From NCBI RefSeq assembly GCF_013087525.1, contig NZ_JABFCS010000001.1:3348001-3412000 (forward strand): DNA of 64,000 nucleotides. The letters are read 5' to 3'. A program made the position numbers and the translations under genes. The DNA is from Ramlibacter montanisoli (GTDB lineage Bacteria > Pseudomonadota > Gammaproteobacteria > Burkholderiales > Burkholderiaceae_C). A model generated the notes under the pieces. The model saw only the letters and a list, made by a program, of their open reading frames with translations, did no database searches and had not been told where the DNA came from. Positions 28,269-37,400 of the stretch are shown here, piece after piece. Numbering within the stretch: position 1 is the stretch's first letter; each line of letters begins with the position of its first letter.

Positions 28269-29072
28269 TCAGGAGCGCAGGCGCTCCACGTCGCGCCGCA
28301 AGTCCTCCGCCCACTGCCTGCGGTCCCGCCCGTTCGCTTCCTGCGGCTCGCCGAAGCGCACGTGCGCCGAGAACGGGCGACCGGCCAGCGTGCGCCACAG
28401 CGAGGTGAACAGCGAATCGTCGCCCAGGTAGAGCGGCCCGTCGCTGTTCTTTCCCGTGGCCCTGTCCACGAAGCACAGCGCCACCGGCTGCACCGGCGCG
28501 TGCGCCGAGATCGCGGCCTGCACCAGGTTGCCGTGGAAGGGCAGCAGCGTCACGCCGTCGCCCGTCGTGCCTTCGGGGAACACCGCCACCACCTCGCCGG
28601 CCTTCAGGCTCTCGGCCATGTGGTGCACGACCCGCATCGCATCGCGCCGCTTCTCGCGCTCGATGTAGAGCGTGCCGCCGCCGGTGGCCAGCGTGCCGAG
28701 CAGCGGCCAGTGGCGCACGTCCGACTTGGACACGAAGCGGCAGTAGCGCGCCGCGTGCATCACCAGGATGTCGAGCCAGGAGATGTGGTTGGCCACCAGC
28801 AGCATCGGCCCCTGCGCCGGCGCGTGGCCGTGCACGTGCAGCGGAATGCCCAGGATGCGCAGCATGCGCTGGGCCCAGGCCTGCACCGTCGCCTCGCGCC
28901 GCTGCTGCGGCCAGCGCGGGAACAGCAGGGTGATGGTGAGCCAGCCGGCCAGCGCGTGGAGCACCGCGCGAAGGAGCCGCCAGGACGCGCGCAGCAGGAA
29001 CTCACCAGCCGCCGCCGGGCCGCCCCAAGGCGGCTGCGCCCCTGGGGGGCAGCGCAGTACACGAAGTGACAA
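28269..29072 (-). CDS. plsC: 1-acyl-sn-glycerol-3-phosphate acyltransferase (PlsC family), start uncertain
   Basis: About 250 residues. The catalytic motif is VANHISWLDIL (HxxxxD), followed by SKSDVRHWPLLGTLA, and the substrate motif VFPEGTTGDG. A membrane helix (LLRAVLHALAGWLTITLLF) precedes them. It makes phosphatidic acid for phospholipid synthesis at the inner membrane. The first possible start in this frame is TTG 29072, but the first 20 residues are encoded by an intergenic repeat (29018-29080). An ATG overlapping the pyrX stop (29091) would fit an operon start if one base pair count differs in the repeat. It is the last gene of the algH-to-plsC operon. Confidence 0.83.
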   Translation of the reverse strand: MSLRVLRCPPGAQPPWGGPAAAGEFLLRASWRLLRAVLHALAGWLTITLLFPRWPQQRREATVQAWAQRMLRILGIPLHVHGHAPAQGPMLLVANHISWLDILVMHAARYCRFVSKSDVRHWPLLGTLATGGGTLYIEREKRRDAMRVVHHMAESLKAGEVVAVFPEGTTGDGVTLLPFHGNLVQAAISAHAPVQPVALCFVDRATGKNSDGPLYLGDDSLFTSLWRTLAGRPFSAHVRFGEPQEANGRDRRQWAEDLRRDVERLRS

Positions 29073-29080
29073 GCGTGGGG
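29018..29080. repeat. Comamonadaceae-type intergenic repeat, family D
   Basis: On the minus strand it begins CACTTCGTGTACTGCGC, passes through CTGCCCCCCAGGGGCGCAG and a GCCGCCTTGGGGCGGC hairpin, and ends GGCGGCGGCT. I recognise it from memory as a very common element between Acidovorax/Variovorax-type genes. It separates pyrX from plsC and obscures the plsC start. Confidence 0.65.
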
Positions 29081-29087
29081 GCTCGGT

Positions 29088-30383
29088 TCATTTGCGCTCG
29101 AAGGCGACCTGGCCGCCGACGATCGTGTAGCGCACCTGGCCGGGCAGTTCATGCCCGGCGAAGGGCGTGTGCCGGCCCTGGCTGCGCAGCGCATCGGGCG
29201 TGACCGTCCAGGCCGCATGCAGGTCGAAGATGCACAGGTCGGCCACGCCGCCGTCGACCAGCTGGCCCGCGCTGGCCTGCAGCGTTCCCAGCGAGGCACC
29301 GAGCACGCGCGCGGGCTCGCTGGTGAGAACGCCCAGCGCGCGCGGCAGGCCGATGCCGTCTTCCTGGCCCCACTTGAGCGCCAGACCGAGCAGCAGCTCC
29401 AGCCCGGTCGCGCCGGCTTCCGCCTCGGCGAAGGGCAGCGTCTTGGCGTCCTCGTCCACCGGCGTGTGGTCCGAGACCAGCGCGTCGATGGTGCCGTCGG
29501 CCAGCGCCTCGCGCAGCGCATCGCGGTCGCGCTGCTGGCGCAGCGGCGGCGCCAGGCGCATGCGGCTGTCGAAGTAGCCGATGTCCACGTCGGTCAGGTG
29601 CAGCGAATTGATGCTGACGTCGCAGGTGAGCTTCAGCCCTTCCTGCCTGGCCTGGCGCACGAGCTCCACGCCCCGCGCGCTGCTGATGCGGCACAGGTGC
29701 ACGCGCGCGCCGGTCATGCGCATCAGCTCGAAGATGGTGTGCAGCGCGATCGTCTCGGCCACCACCGGGATGCCGGACAGGCCCAGGCGCGTCGCCAGCG
29801 GCCCGCTCGCGGCGACGCCCTGCCCCAGGTAGTGGTCGTGCGGCCGCAGCCACACCGTGTAGCCGTAGGTGGAGGCGTACTGCATCGCGCGCTGCAGCAC
29901 CTGCGTGTTCTGCAGCGGCACTTCCGCCTGGCTGAAGCCGACGCAGCCGGACTCGGTGAGTTCCGCCATCTCGGTCAGCACTTCGCCGGCCAGGCCGCGC
30001 GTGAGCGCACCGAGCGGGAACACGCGCGCCTGGTGCAGCTTCTCGGCGCGGAACTTGAGCATGTCCACCAGGCCGGGCTCGTCCAGCACCGGGTCGGTGT
30101 CGGGCGGGCACACCAGGCTGGTGACGCCGCCGGCCACCGCCGCGGCCATCTCGCTTTCCAGCATGCCCTCGTGCTCGTGGCCCGGCTCGCGCAGGCGCGC
30201 CGCCAGGTCCACCAGGCCAGGGGCGACGATGCAGCCGCGCGCGTCGATCACGCGGTTGGCGCTGAAGCCCTCGGGCACCGTGCCGACACCGATCACGCGG
30301 CCGGCGGCCAGCGCCACGTCGCAGATCTCGTCGAAGTTGCGGGCCGGGTCGATCACCCGGCCGTTGCGCACGAGTATCTTCAT
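29088..30383 (-). CDS. pyrX: Dihydroorotase-like protein without the HxH zinc motif (PyrX/PyrC')
   Basis: 431 residues from ATG 30383, which overlaps the pyrB stop (ATGA). The overall amidohydrolase fold is clear: [49 protein letters not shown] and GVADLCIFD near the end. In active dihydroorotases the second strand carries HVHLREPG; here both histidines are replaced (AARLREPG), and the later HxxH-type motif reads [11 protein letters not shown]. The protein should therefore be catalytically inactive. In Pseudomonas such a PyrC-like chain is an obligate structural partner of aspartate carbamoyltransferase. The gene order pyrR-pyrB-pyrX supports this. An active pyrC must be elsewhere in the genome. 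Confidence 0.88.
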   Translation of the reverse strand: MKILVRNGRVIDPARNFDEICDVALAAGRVIGVGTVPEGFSANRVIDARGCIVAPGLVDLAARLREPGHEHEGMLESEMAAAVAGGVTSLVCPPDTDPVLDEPGLVDMLKFRAEKLHQARVFPLGALTRGLAGEVLTEMAELTESGCVGFSQAEVPLQNTQVLQRAMQYASTYGYTVWLRPHDHYLGQGVAASGPLATRLGLSGIPVVAETIALHTIFELMRMTGARVHLCRISSARGVELVRQARQEGLKLTCDVSINSLHLTDVDIGYFDSRMRLAPPLRQQRDRDALREALADGTIDALVSDHTPVDEDAKTLPFAEAEAGATGLELLLGLALKWGQEDGIGLPRALGVLTSEPARVLGASLGTLQASAGQLVDGGVADLCIFDLHAAWTVTPDALRSQGRHTPFAGHELPGQVRYTIVGGQVAFERK

Positions 30384-31349
30384 GCCGCCTCCCGCACGTT
30401 GCCGGCGACGATGCCCATGACCGCCATGCGCACCGCGATGCCGAATGTCACCTGCGGCAGGATCACGCTCTGCTTGCCGTCCACGACCGCGGAGTCGATC
30501 TCCACGCCGCGGTTGATCGGCCCCGGGTGCATCACGATGGCATCGGGCTTGGCGTGAGAGGCGCTCCGGCGTGAGGCCGTAGCGCTTGAAGAATTCCTGC
30601 GAGGACGGCAGCAGCGCGCCGCTCATGCGCTCGTTCTGCAGCCGCAGCATGATGATCACGTCGCAGCCCTTGATGCCCTCTTCCAGCGTGTGGAAGACGC
30701 GCACGCCCATCTGCGCCATGTCGCCGGGCACCAGCGTCTTGGGCCCGACCACGCGCACCTCTGCGCAGCCCAGCGTGGTGAGCGCGTGGATGTCGGAGCG
30801 CGCCACGCGCGAGTGCAGCACGTCGCCCACGATCGCCACCGTGAGGTTGCTGAAGTCCTTCTTGTAGTGGCGGATGGTGTACATGTCCAGCAGCCCCTGC
30901 GTGGGGTGCGCATGGCGGCCGTCGCCGGCGTTGACCACGTGCACGTGCGGCGCCACGTGCTGCGCGATCAGGTAGGGCGCGCCCGACTCGCTGTGCCGCA
31001 CGACGAAGATGTCGGCCGCCATCGCCGACAGGTTGGCGATGGTGTCCAGCAGCGACTCGCCCTTGCTGGCCGAGGAGCGCGCGATGTCCAGGTTGATCAC
31101 GTCGGCCGACAGGCGCGTGGCCGCGATCTCGAAGGTGGTGCGGGTCCGCGTGCTGTTCTCGAAGAACAGGTTGAACACGCTCTTGCCGCGCAGCAGCGGC
31201 ACCTTCTTCACCTCGCGGTCGCTCACGCTCACGAAGTTGGAAGCGGTGTCGAGGATGTGGGTGAGGATGTCCCGGGGCAGGCCCTCGATGGAGAGCAGGT
31301 GGAGCAGCTCCCCGTTCTTGTTCAGTTGCGGGTTTCGTTTGTAGAGCAT
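30380..31349 (-). CDS. pyrB: Aspartate carbamoyltransferase catalytic chain (one frame change)
   Basis: About 322 residues from ATG 31349. Carbamoyl-phosphate site [16 protein letters not shown] near residue 62, [13 protein letters not shown], and [14 protein letters not shown] near 150, [15 protein letters not shown] and a LRLQNERM loop. It joins carbamoyl phosphate and aspartate, the first committed step of pyrimidine synthesis. The frame changes near 30551-30562: LTPERL is followed in another phase by [16 protein letters not shown] and [12 protein letters not shown] to the TGA at 30380. One extra or two missing bases are implied. Because pyrB is essential for prototrophy, a sequencing error is more likely than a pseudogene. 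The start lies one base from the pyrR stop. Confidence 0.9.
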
Positions 31350-31350
31350 G

Positions 31351-31869
31351 TCAGTGCGCGCCCTCGACCTGGAAGCTGAAGCGGCCCTGGCCATCGCGCG
31401 CCAGCGCGAGCGACTGGGTCGCCGGCAGCGTGACGCGCGCGGCGGCGTAGTCGGCCTGCACCGGCAGCTCGCGGCCGCCGCGGTCCACCAGCACGGCCAG
31501 CGCCACGGCAGCGGGCCGCCCATAGTCGAACAGCTCGTTGAGCACGGCGCGGATGGTGCGGCCGGTGTAGAGCACGTCGTCGAGCAGCAGGATGTGCGCG
31601 CCGTTGACGTCGAAGTCCAGCCGGGTCTGGGCAGTGGCGGCCAGGCCGCGGCGCGCGTAGTCGTCGCGGTGCATGGCGGAGGAGATGACGCCCGGCTCGC
31701 CGGCCAGGCCCAGGTCCTTCTGCAGGCGCTCGGCCAGCCAGGCGCCGCCGGAGGTGACGCCGACCAGGCGCGTGTCGGGCCGGCGCAGCTGCTGCACGCC
31801 GCGCAGCAGCTCGCGGTACAGGGCCTCGGCGTCGAGGGTCAGGGCGCCGTTGGCAGGGGCGGGGTTCAA
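31351..31869 (-). CDS. pyrR: Pyrimidine operon regulator / uracil phosphoribosyltransferase-like PyrR
   Basis: 172 residues. A TTG start at 31869 overlaps the ruvX stop (TTGA). PRPP motif [19 protein letters not shown] near residue 100, [13 protein letters not shown] near 40, and HRDDYARRG. In Gram-positive bacteria PyrR is an RNA-binding attenuator; in pseudomonads and relatives it sits beside pyrB and takes part in regulation in a less clear way. I see no attenuator stem-loop in the tightly overlapped leader, so an mRNA-attenuation role at this position seems unlikely. Confidence 0.9.
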   Translation of the reverse strand: MNPAPANGALTLDAEALYRELLRGVQQLRRPDTRLVGVTSGGAWLAERLQKDLGLAGEPGVISSAMHRDDYARRGLAATAQTRLDFDVNGAHILLLDDVLYTGRTIRAVLNELFDYGRPAAVALAVLVDRGGRELPVQADYAAARVTLPATQSLALARDGQGRFSFQVEGAH

Positions 31870-32285
31870 GGCAGGCTCCTCAGGAACTGTTCCAGGATGA
31901 CGCAGGCCGCGGCACCGTCGGGATCGCGCGCCCCCGAGGCCAGCGCTTCGGTGGTGCTGTAGCGCTCGTCCACCTCGTACACCGGCTTGCCGCAGCGGCC
32001 GCGCAGCTGGCGGGCGAATTTGCGGGCGCGCGCCGTATTGTCGTGGCTGGCGCCGTCGGGGTGGAAGGGCACGCCCACCACCAGGGCGTCGGGCTGCCAT
32101 TCCTTCACCCGCGCCTGCGCTTCCGCCAGGCGCGCGTCGCTGCCTTCGGCGCGGATGGTCGGCTGGGCCGTCGCGGTGCGCAGCAGGCGGTTGCCCACCG
32201 CCACGCCGGTGCGCTTGGTACCGAAATCGAAAGCGAGGAAGGTCTGGAACTGCGCGGGGACTTCGTCGGGCACCGGGGTGCTCAT
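31866..32285 (-). CDS. ruvX: Holliday-junction resolvase-like protein YqgF/RuvX
   Basis: 139 residues from ATG 32285, overlapping the algH stop. RNase H-like fold with the first catalytic aspartate in TFLAFDFGTKRTGVAVGN near residue 19, the second carboxylate region VVGVPFHPDG and the last in VYEVDERYSTTEA. YqgF processes the 5' end of pre-16S rRNA and is essential in many bacteria. The pairing with algH is conserved across proteobacteria. Confidence 0.92.
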   Translation of the reverse strand: MSTPVPDEVPAQFQTFLAFDFGTKRTGVAVGNRLLRTATAQPTIRAEGSDARLAEAQARVKEWQPDALVVGVPFHPDGASHDNTARARKFARQLRGRCGKPVYEVDERYSTTEALASGARDPDGAAACVILEQFLRSLP

Positions 32286-32881
32286 GCGTGTCCTGCTCCG
32301 GGGGACAGCATCCACGACTGCAGGCCCAGCAGGGACAGGGCCTTCTCGTAGCGCTCCTCGATCGGCGTGTCGAAGATGACGGCCGGGTCGGCGCTCACGG
32401 TCAGCCAGCTGTTTTCCGCCAGTTCCGACTCGAGCTGGCCTTCGCCCCAGGCCGAGTAGCCCAGCGTCACCAGCAGCTTGCGGGGGCCGGAACCGCTGGC
32501 AATCGCTTCCAGCACGTCCTTGGAGGTGGTCATCTCCAGGCCACCGGGGATGGTCATCGTCGAGGCGTAGACCGACTCGTTGGCGTCCTGGCCTTCTGCG
32601 TGGACCGCCTCGTGCAGCACGAAGCCGCGCTCGGTCTGCACCGGCCCGCCCTGCAGCACCGGCGTGCGGGCCAGCTCGTCGCGGCCCAGCGGCAGGTCGA
32701 CCTTCTCGAACAGGTTCTTCAGGTTGATGTCGGTCGGCTTGTTGATCACCAGGCCGAGCGCCCCGCGCGGGCTGTGCTCGCACAGGTAGACCACCGAGCG
32801 GGCGAAGGACGCGTCCTGCAGCCCCGGCATGGCTATCAGGAAGTGGTGCGTCAGGTTCATCGAATCCGCCTCGTTGGACAT
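32282..32881 (-). CDS. algH: YqgE/AlgH family protein (DUF179)
   Basis: 199 residues from ATG 32881; a second ATG eight codons later (MNLTHHFLIAMPGLQD) is an alternative start. Family marks are FARSVVYLCEHSPRGALGLVINKP near residues 27-50 (shown here as two segments, ARSVVYLCEHSPRGALG and LVINKPT), VLQGGPVQTERGFVLH and LGYSAWGEGQLESEL. Function is not settled; it has been linked to alginate regulation in Pseudomonas. First gene of the algH-ruvX-pyrR-pyrB-pyrX-plsC operon, divergent from the photolyase with only 18 bases between starts. Confidence 0.9.
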   Translation of the reverse strand: MSNEADSMNLTHHFLIAMPGLQDASFARSVVYLCEHSPRGALGLVINKPTDINLKNLFEKVDLPLGRDELARTPVLQGGPVQTERGFVLHEAVHAEGQDANESVYASTMTIPGGLEMTTSKDVLEAIASGSGPRKLLVTLGYSAWGEGQLESELAENSWLTVSADPAVIFDTPIEERYEKALSLLGLQSWMLSPGAGHA

Positions 32882-32899
32882 GGGTTAGATTTTAAGTGG

Positions 32900-34354
32900 A
32901 TGGACACGACCTATGCCGCGGCCCTGATGTGGTTCCGCCGCGACCTCCGCGCGACCGACAACGCTGCCCTGGCGCAGGCGCTGCGCGCCGCCACGGCGCG
33001 CTGCACTGCGCCTTCCTCTTCGACCGTTCCATCCTCGACGCGCTCCCGCGGTCCGACAGACGGGTGGAGTTCATCCGCGATTCGGTGGCTGCGCTGGACG
33101 GCGAGTTGCGGGCGCTCGGCGGTGCGGGGCGCGGCCTGATCGCGCTGGACGGCGTCGCCGCCGAGGAGATCCCCGGCTGGCGCTGCGCCTGGGCGTGCAG
33201 GCGGTGTTCGCCAATGCGGACGACGAGCCGGCGGCCCTGGAAAGGGACGCGCAGGTGCGCCAGCGCCTGGCGGCGGCCGGCATCGCCCTGCACACCTTCA
33301 AGGACAGCACGGTGTTCGCCCGCGACGAGGTGTTGACGCAGGCCGGCAAGCCCTATTCCGTGTTCACCCCCTACAGCCGCTCCTGGCTGGCCCGGGTGGA
33401 TGAGGAGGACCTGCGGCCGCACGAGGTCGAGCCGTGGGCTGCACGGCTCGCTGCGCGCCCCGAGGCGTTTGCCAGCGAGCTTCCCTCGCTGGAGGCTTTG
33501 GGCTTCGAGCGGACCAACCTGCGCGCGCTGCAGATCGCGCCCGGCACGGCCGGCGCGATGGAACTCCTGCAGTCCTTCGACAGCCGCATGGACCGCTACG
33601 ACGCCCTGCGCGACTTCCCCGCAGTGAAGGGACCGAGCTACCTGGGCGTGCACCTGCGCTTCGGCACGGTCTCCATCCGGCACCTGGTGGCGCAGGCGCG
33701 CCGCCACGCCGGCAGCGGCGCCGCCACCTGGCTGAAGGAGCTGGTGTGGCGCGAGTTCTATTTCCAGGTGCTGGCCAACTTCCCGCAGGTCGGGCGCGGC
33801 AAGAGCTTCCGGCCCGAGTACGACCGCATCGCCTGGGTGCAGGGTGATGTCGCCGAAGAGCGCCTTGCCGCCTGGTGCGAGGGCCGGACAGGTTATCCGC
33901 TGGTGGACGCGGCGATGGCGCAGCTGAACACCACCGGCTACATGCACAACCGGCTGCGCATGGTGGCGGCCAGCTTCCTGTGCAAGGACCTGGGGATCGA
34001 CTGGCGGCTGGGCGAGCGCTACTTCGCGCTGAAGCTGAACGACTACGAGCTGGCGTCGAACAACGGCGGCTGGCAGTGGGCGAGTTCCTCCGGCTGCGAC
34101 GCGCAGCCTGGTTCCGGATCTTCAATCCGGTGACGCAGAGCGAGAAGTTCGACGCGCAGGGGAAGTTCATCGTGCGCTACCTGCCGCAGCTGGCGAAGCT
34201 GCCGGCGAAGTTGCTGCATGCGCCGTGGACTGCGCGGCCGATGGACCTGGCGGCGGCGGGGGTGACGCTCGGGAAGGACTACCCGCTGCCGATCGTCGAT
34301 CACGCGCAGGCGCGGGAGGAGACCTTGCGGCGGTATGCGGTGGTGAAGTCCTAG
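32900..34354 (+). CDS. phrB: Deoxyribodipyrimidine photolyase (three frame changes)
   Basis: About 485 residues from ATG 32900. The N-terminal antenna-binding domain starts TTYAAALMWFRRDLRATDN. The FAD-binding domain has VHLRFGTVSIRHLV, ELVWREFYFQVLANFP, YPLVDAAMAQLNTTGYMHNR, and CKDLGIDWRLGERYFAL, then NNGGWQWASSSGCDAQPWFR with the electron-transfer tryptophans. It repairs UV cyclobutane dimers with blue light. Frame slips lie near 32990-33003, at C run 33171-33174 and at CC 34107-34108. Each is fixed by one added base and together they restore the length, so the gene is probably intact in the cell. Class I CPD photolyase is the likeliest subtype. Confidence 0.88.
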
Positions 34355-34362
34355 CCCCAAGG

Positions 34363-34390
34363 AAAAAGCGGCCCGAAGGCCGCTTTTTTT
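34363..34390. terminator. Bidirectional rho-independent terminator
   Basis: AAAAAGCGGCC, loop CGAA, GGCCGCTTTTTTT. A-run on one side and T-run on the other make it work in both directions, between the convergent photolyase and chpA genes. Confidence 0.9.
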
Positions 34391-34405
34391 CGCAGGCAAC
34401 GCCGC

Positions 34406-37400
34406 TTACGCCGCCACCGCCTGCGTGCAGTAATGCTTCACCAGGCTCATCAGCTCCTCTTCCGAGTAGGGCTTGCCCAGGTAGTGGTTCACGCCCAGCT
34501 CCTTGGCGTGCTCGCGGTGCTTCTCGGCGATGCGCGAGGTGATCATCACGATCGGCAGGTGCGCCAGGCGCGCGTCGCCGCGGATGTTGCGGGCCAGGTC
34601 GAAGCCGTCCATGCGGGGCATCTCGATGTCCGACAGCACCACCGAAGGCAGTTCCTCGGCCAGCCGCTCCAGGGCCTGCAGGCCGTCGGCGGCCAGCGCC
34701 ACGCGGTAGCCTTCGCGCGTCAGCAGGCGCTGCGTCACGCGCCGCACCGTGATCGAGTCGTCCACCACCAGCACCAGCGGCACCGCGGGCGCCGCGGGAA
34801 CCGGGGCCGAGGGCGTGATGACGCGCACCGCGCCTTCGCCCAGCACGTCGGGGCTCGCGTGGTCCGCGCCGAGCGCGCGGGCCTGCGCGCCGTACACCTG
34901 CGCCAGCGCCACCGGGTTGTAGATCAGCACCACGGCGCCGGAGGCCAGCACCGTCATGCCGGCGAGGCCCGGCAGGCGCGACATCTGCGGCCCCAGGTTC
35001 TTCACCACCACTTCCTGGTTGCCCAGCACTTCGTCCACGTGCACCGCGACGCGCTGCGCCGCGGAGCGGAAGATCACGACCGGCAGCGTCTTGGTCTGCG
35101 GCTCGTTGCTGCGCGGGGAGGACTGCAGCAGCGCGCCCGACCAGAAGAAGGGCAGCTGCTCGCCGGCGAACTCGAAGGTGCCGGCGTTGTAGGCCTGCTG
35201 GACTTCCTTCTGGCTGCCGCGGCGCACCAGTTCCACCAGGTTGGCCGGCACGCCGACGGCGAGCTTGCCCGAGCGCACCATCACGACCTGCGTGACGGCG
35301 GTGGTCAGCGGCAGCACCAGCTTGAAGCTCGTCCCGCGGCCCTGCTGCGTGGTGGTCTCGATGCGGCCGCCCAGCGCGTTGACCTCGGCGCGGACCACGT
35401 CCATGCCGATGCCGCGGCCGGCCAGCTCGGTCACCTGCTGCGCGGTGGAGAAACCGGGCAGGAAGATCAGGTTGGCGGCGTCGCCCTCGGTCAGCTGCTG
35501 CTGCGGCGTGATCAGGCCCTGCTGGATCGCCTTCTCGCGGATGCGCACGATGTCGAGGCCGGCGCCGTCGTCCTGGAATTCCACCGAGACGTCGTTGCCT
35601 TCCTGTTTCACCACGATGGTGATGGTGCCGTTGGCGTCCTTGCCCGCGGCGGCGCGCCGGTCCGGCGTTTCGACGCCGTGGGCCACGCAGTTGCGCAGCA
35701 GGTGCTCGAAGGCCGGCGTCATGCGGTCCAGCACGCCGCGGTCCATTTCGATCGAGCCGCCGACGATGTCCAGCTTCACCTGCTTGGCGCTTTCCTTGGC
35801 CGCCAGGCGCACCACGCGGTACAGGCGGTCGGAGATGCCTTCGAACTCCACCATGCGCGTGCGCAGCAGGTCGCGCTGCAGCTCGCGGGTCTGGCGGGCC
35901 TGTGCGATCAGGTCGTCCTCGGTCGCTTCCACCACGCGGTGGATGTTGCGCTGCACGGTCGCCACGTCGTTCACCGATTCGGCCATCAGCCGCGTCAGTT
36001 CCTGCACGCGCGTGAAGCGGTCGAATTCCAGAGGGTCGAAGCCCGCTGCGGTGTCCTTGGCCTGCGCCATGCGCGACTGCATCTGCGACTCGGCCTGCAC
36101 CTCGATCTCGCGCAGCTGCGAACGCAGGCGGTCCAGGTTGCCGGTGAGGTCGCCGAGCGAGCCGCGCAGTTGCTTGAGTTCGGATTCCAGCCGCGAGCGG
36201 GTGATCATCACCTCGCCGGCCTGGCTGACCAGGCGGTCCAGCAACTGCGAGCGCACGCGCACCGCCTGGTTGGCGGACTGGCGCGCGGTGGTGACGCTGG
36301 TCTGCACCGGCATCGCGATCGCGGTGCGCGTGGGCATGGCGGGCGCGGACGCCGCCACGTGCACCGTGGGCACGGCCTGCGGCTGCTGCACCGCCGCCTG
36401 TTCCTGCACGCGGATCGGCTCGACCGGCCTGGCGGGCGCGGGCTGCGCCGCCGGCGCCTTGGCCTGCACGGGCGCAGCGGACGGTGCCGGCGCGGCCACC
36501 GGCGCTTCCGCCGGGGCGAAGCCGCCGGTGGCCCGCAGCGTGTCGAAGCGGCCTTGCATGCTGTCGAAGCGTTGCAGCAGGGCCTCGATGTCGGCGACGT
36601 GGATGTCGTCGTGGCCGAGGTATTCCACCTCGGACTCCATGCGGTGCGCCAGTTCGCCCAGCTGCAGCGCGCCGGCCAGGCGGGCGCTGCCCTTGAGCGT
36701 GTGCAGCGCGCGCAGCACCTGGTCGCGCGGCTCGCGCTGGCCCGGGTGGTTGGCCCAGGCGCGCAGCGCGCCGCCCAGGGCCGGCATCAGTTCCGCGGCC
36801 TCTTCCTCGAAGATCGGGAACAGGTCGGGGTCGATCGCGTCGACCACGTCGAGTTCTTCCTCGTGGTCCACCTTCACCAGCGAGGCGCGCTGCGCGGCCG
36901 GCTGCACCAGCGTGGCGGGCCGGGCGATCGGTGTCTGCGCCACCGGCCGGGCCGGTGCCGGCGCGGGCCTGGCGGAGAAGTCGAGGTCGGCGAAGCCGGA
37001 GATCGAGATCTCCTCCGGCGTGTCGGCGCGCGGCTCGCCCTCGGCGTCCTTCAGCGCATGCAGTTCCTGCAGCAGGCGCGCATCGGGTTCCTTCAGGAAA
37101 CCGGCGGCGAACTGGTGCAGCAGGCGGCGCACTTCCTCGGCGGCGCCGGTGAAGGTGCGGGCGTGCTGCGGCGTGCCGTTGGCCAGCGATTGCGTGTGCT
37201 GCAGCGCGCCTTCCAGCGCGCGGGCGATGTCGGACAGCGCCTGGAAGCCCACGGTGGCGGAGCTGCCGGCCAGCGCATGGGCCCAGCCCACGGTGGAATC
37301 GGGCACGCGCTGGTTCATCTCCAGCGCCCACTCGCTGACCTCGGTGGCCAGGCGGCGCGACCACTCGTCCGCCTCGTTCAGGTACACGTTGTACAGCGGG

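Noticed and set aside
29088..31523. Apparent single frame joining pyrB and pyrX into one 811-residue protein
   Set aside because: The pyrB frame breaks near 30557 and its true C-terminus lies in another phase, ending at 30380 with a normal ATGA overlap. The continuous frame is a by-product of the indel, not a natural fusion.
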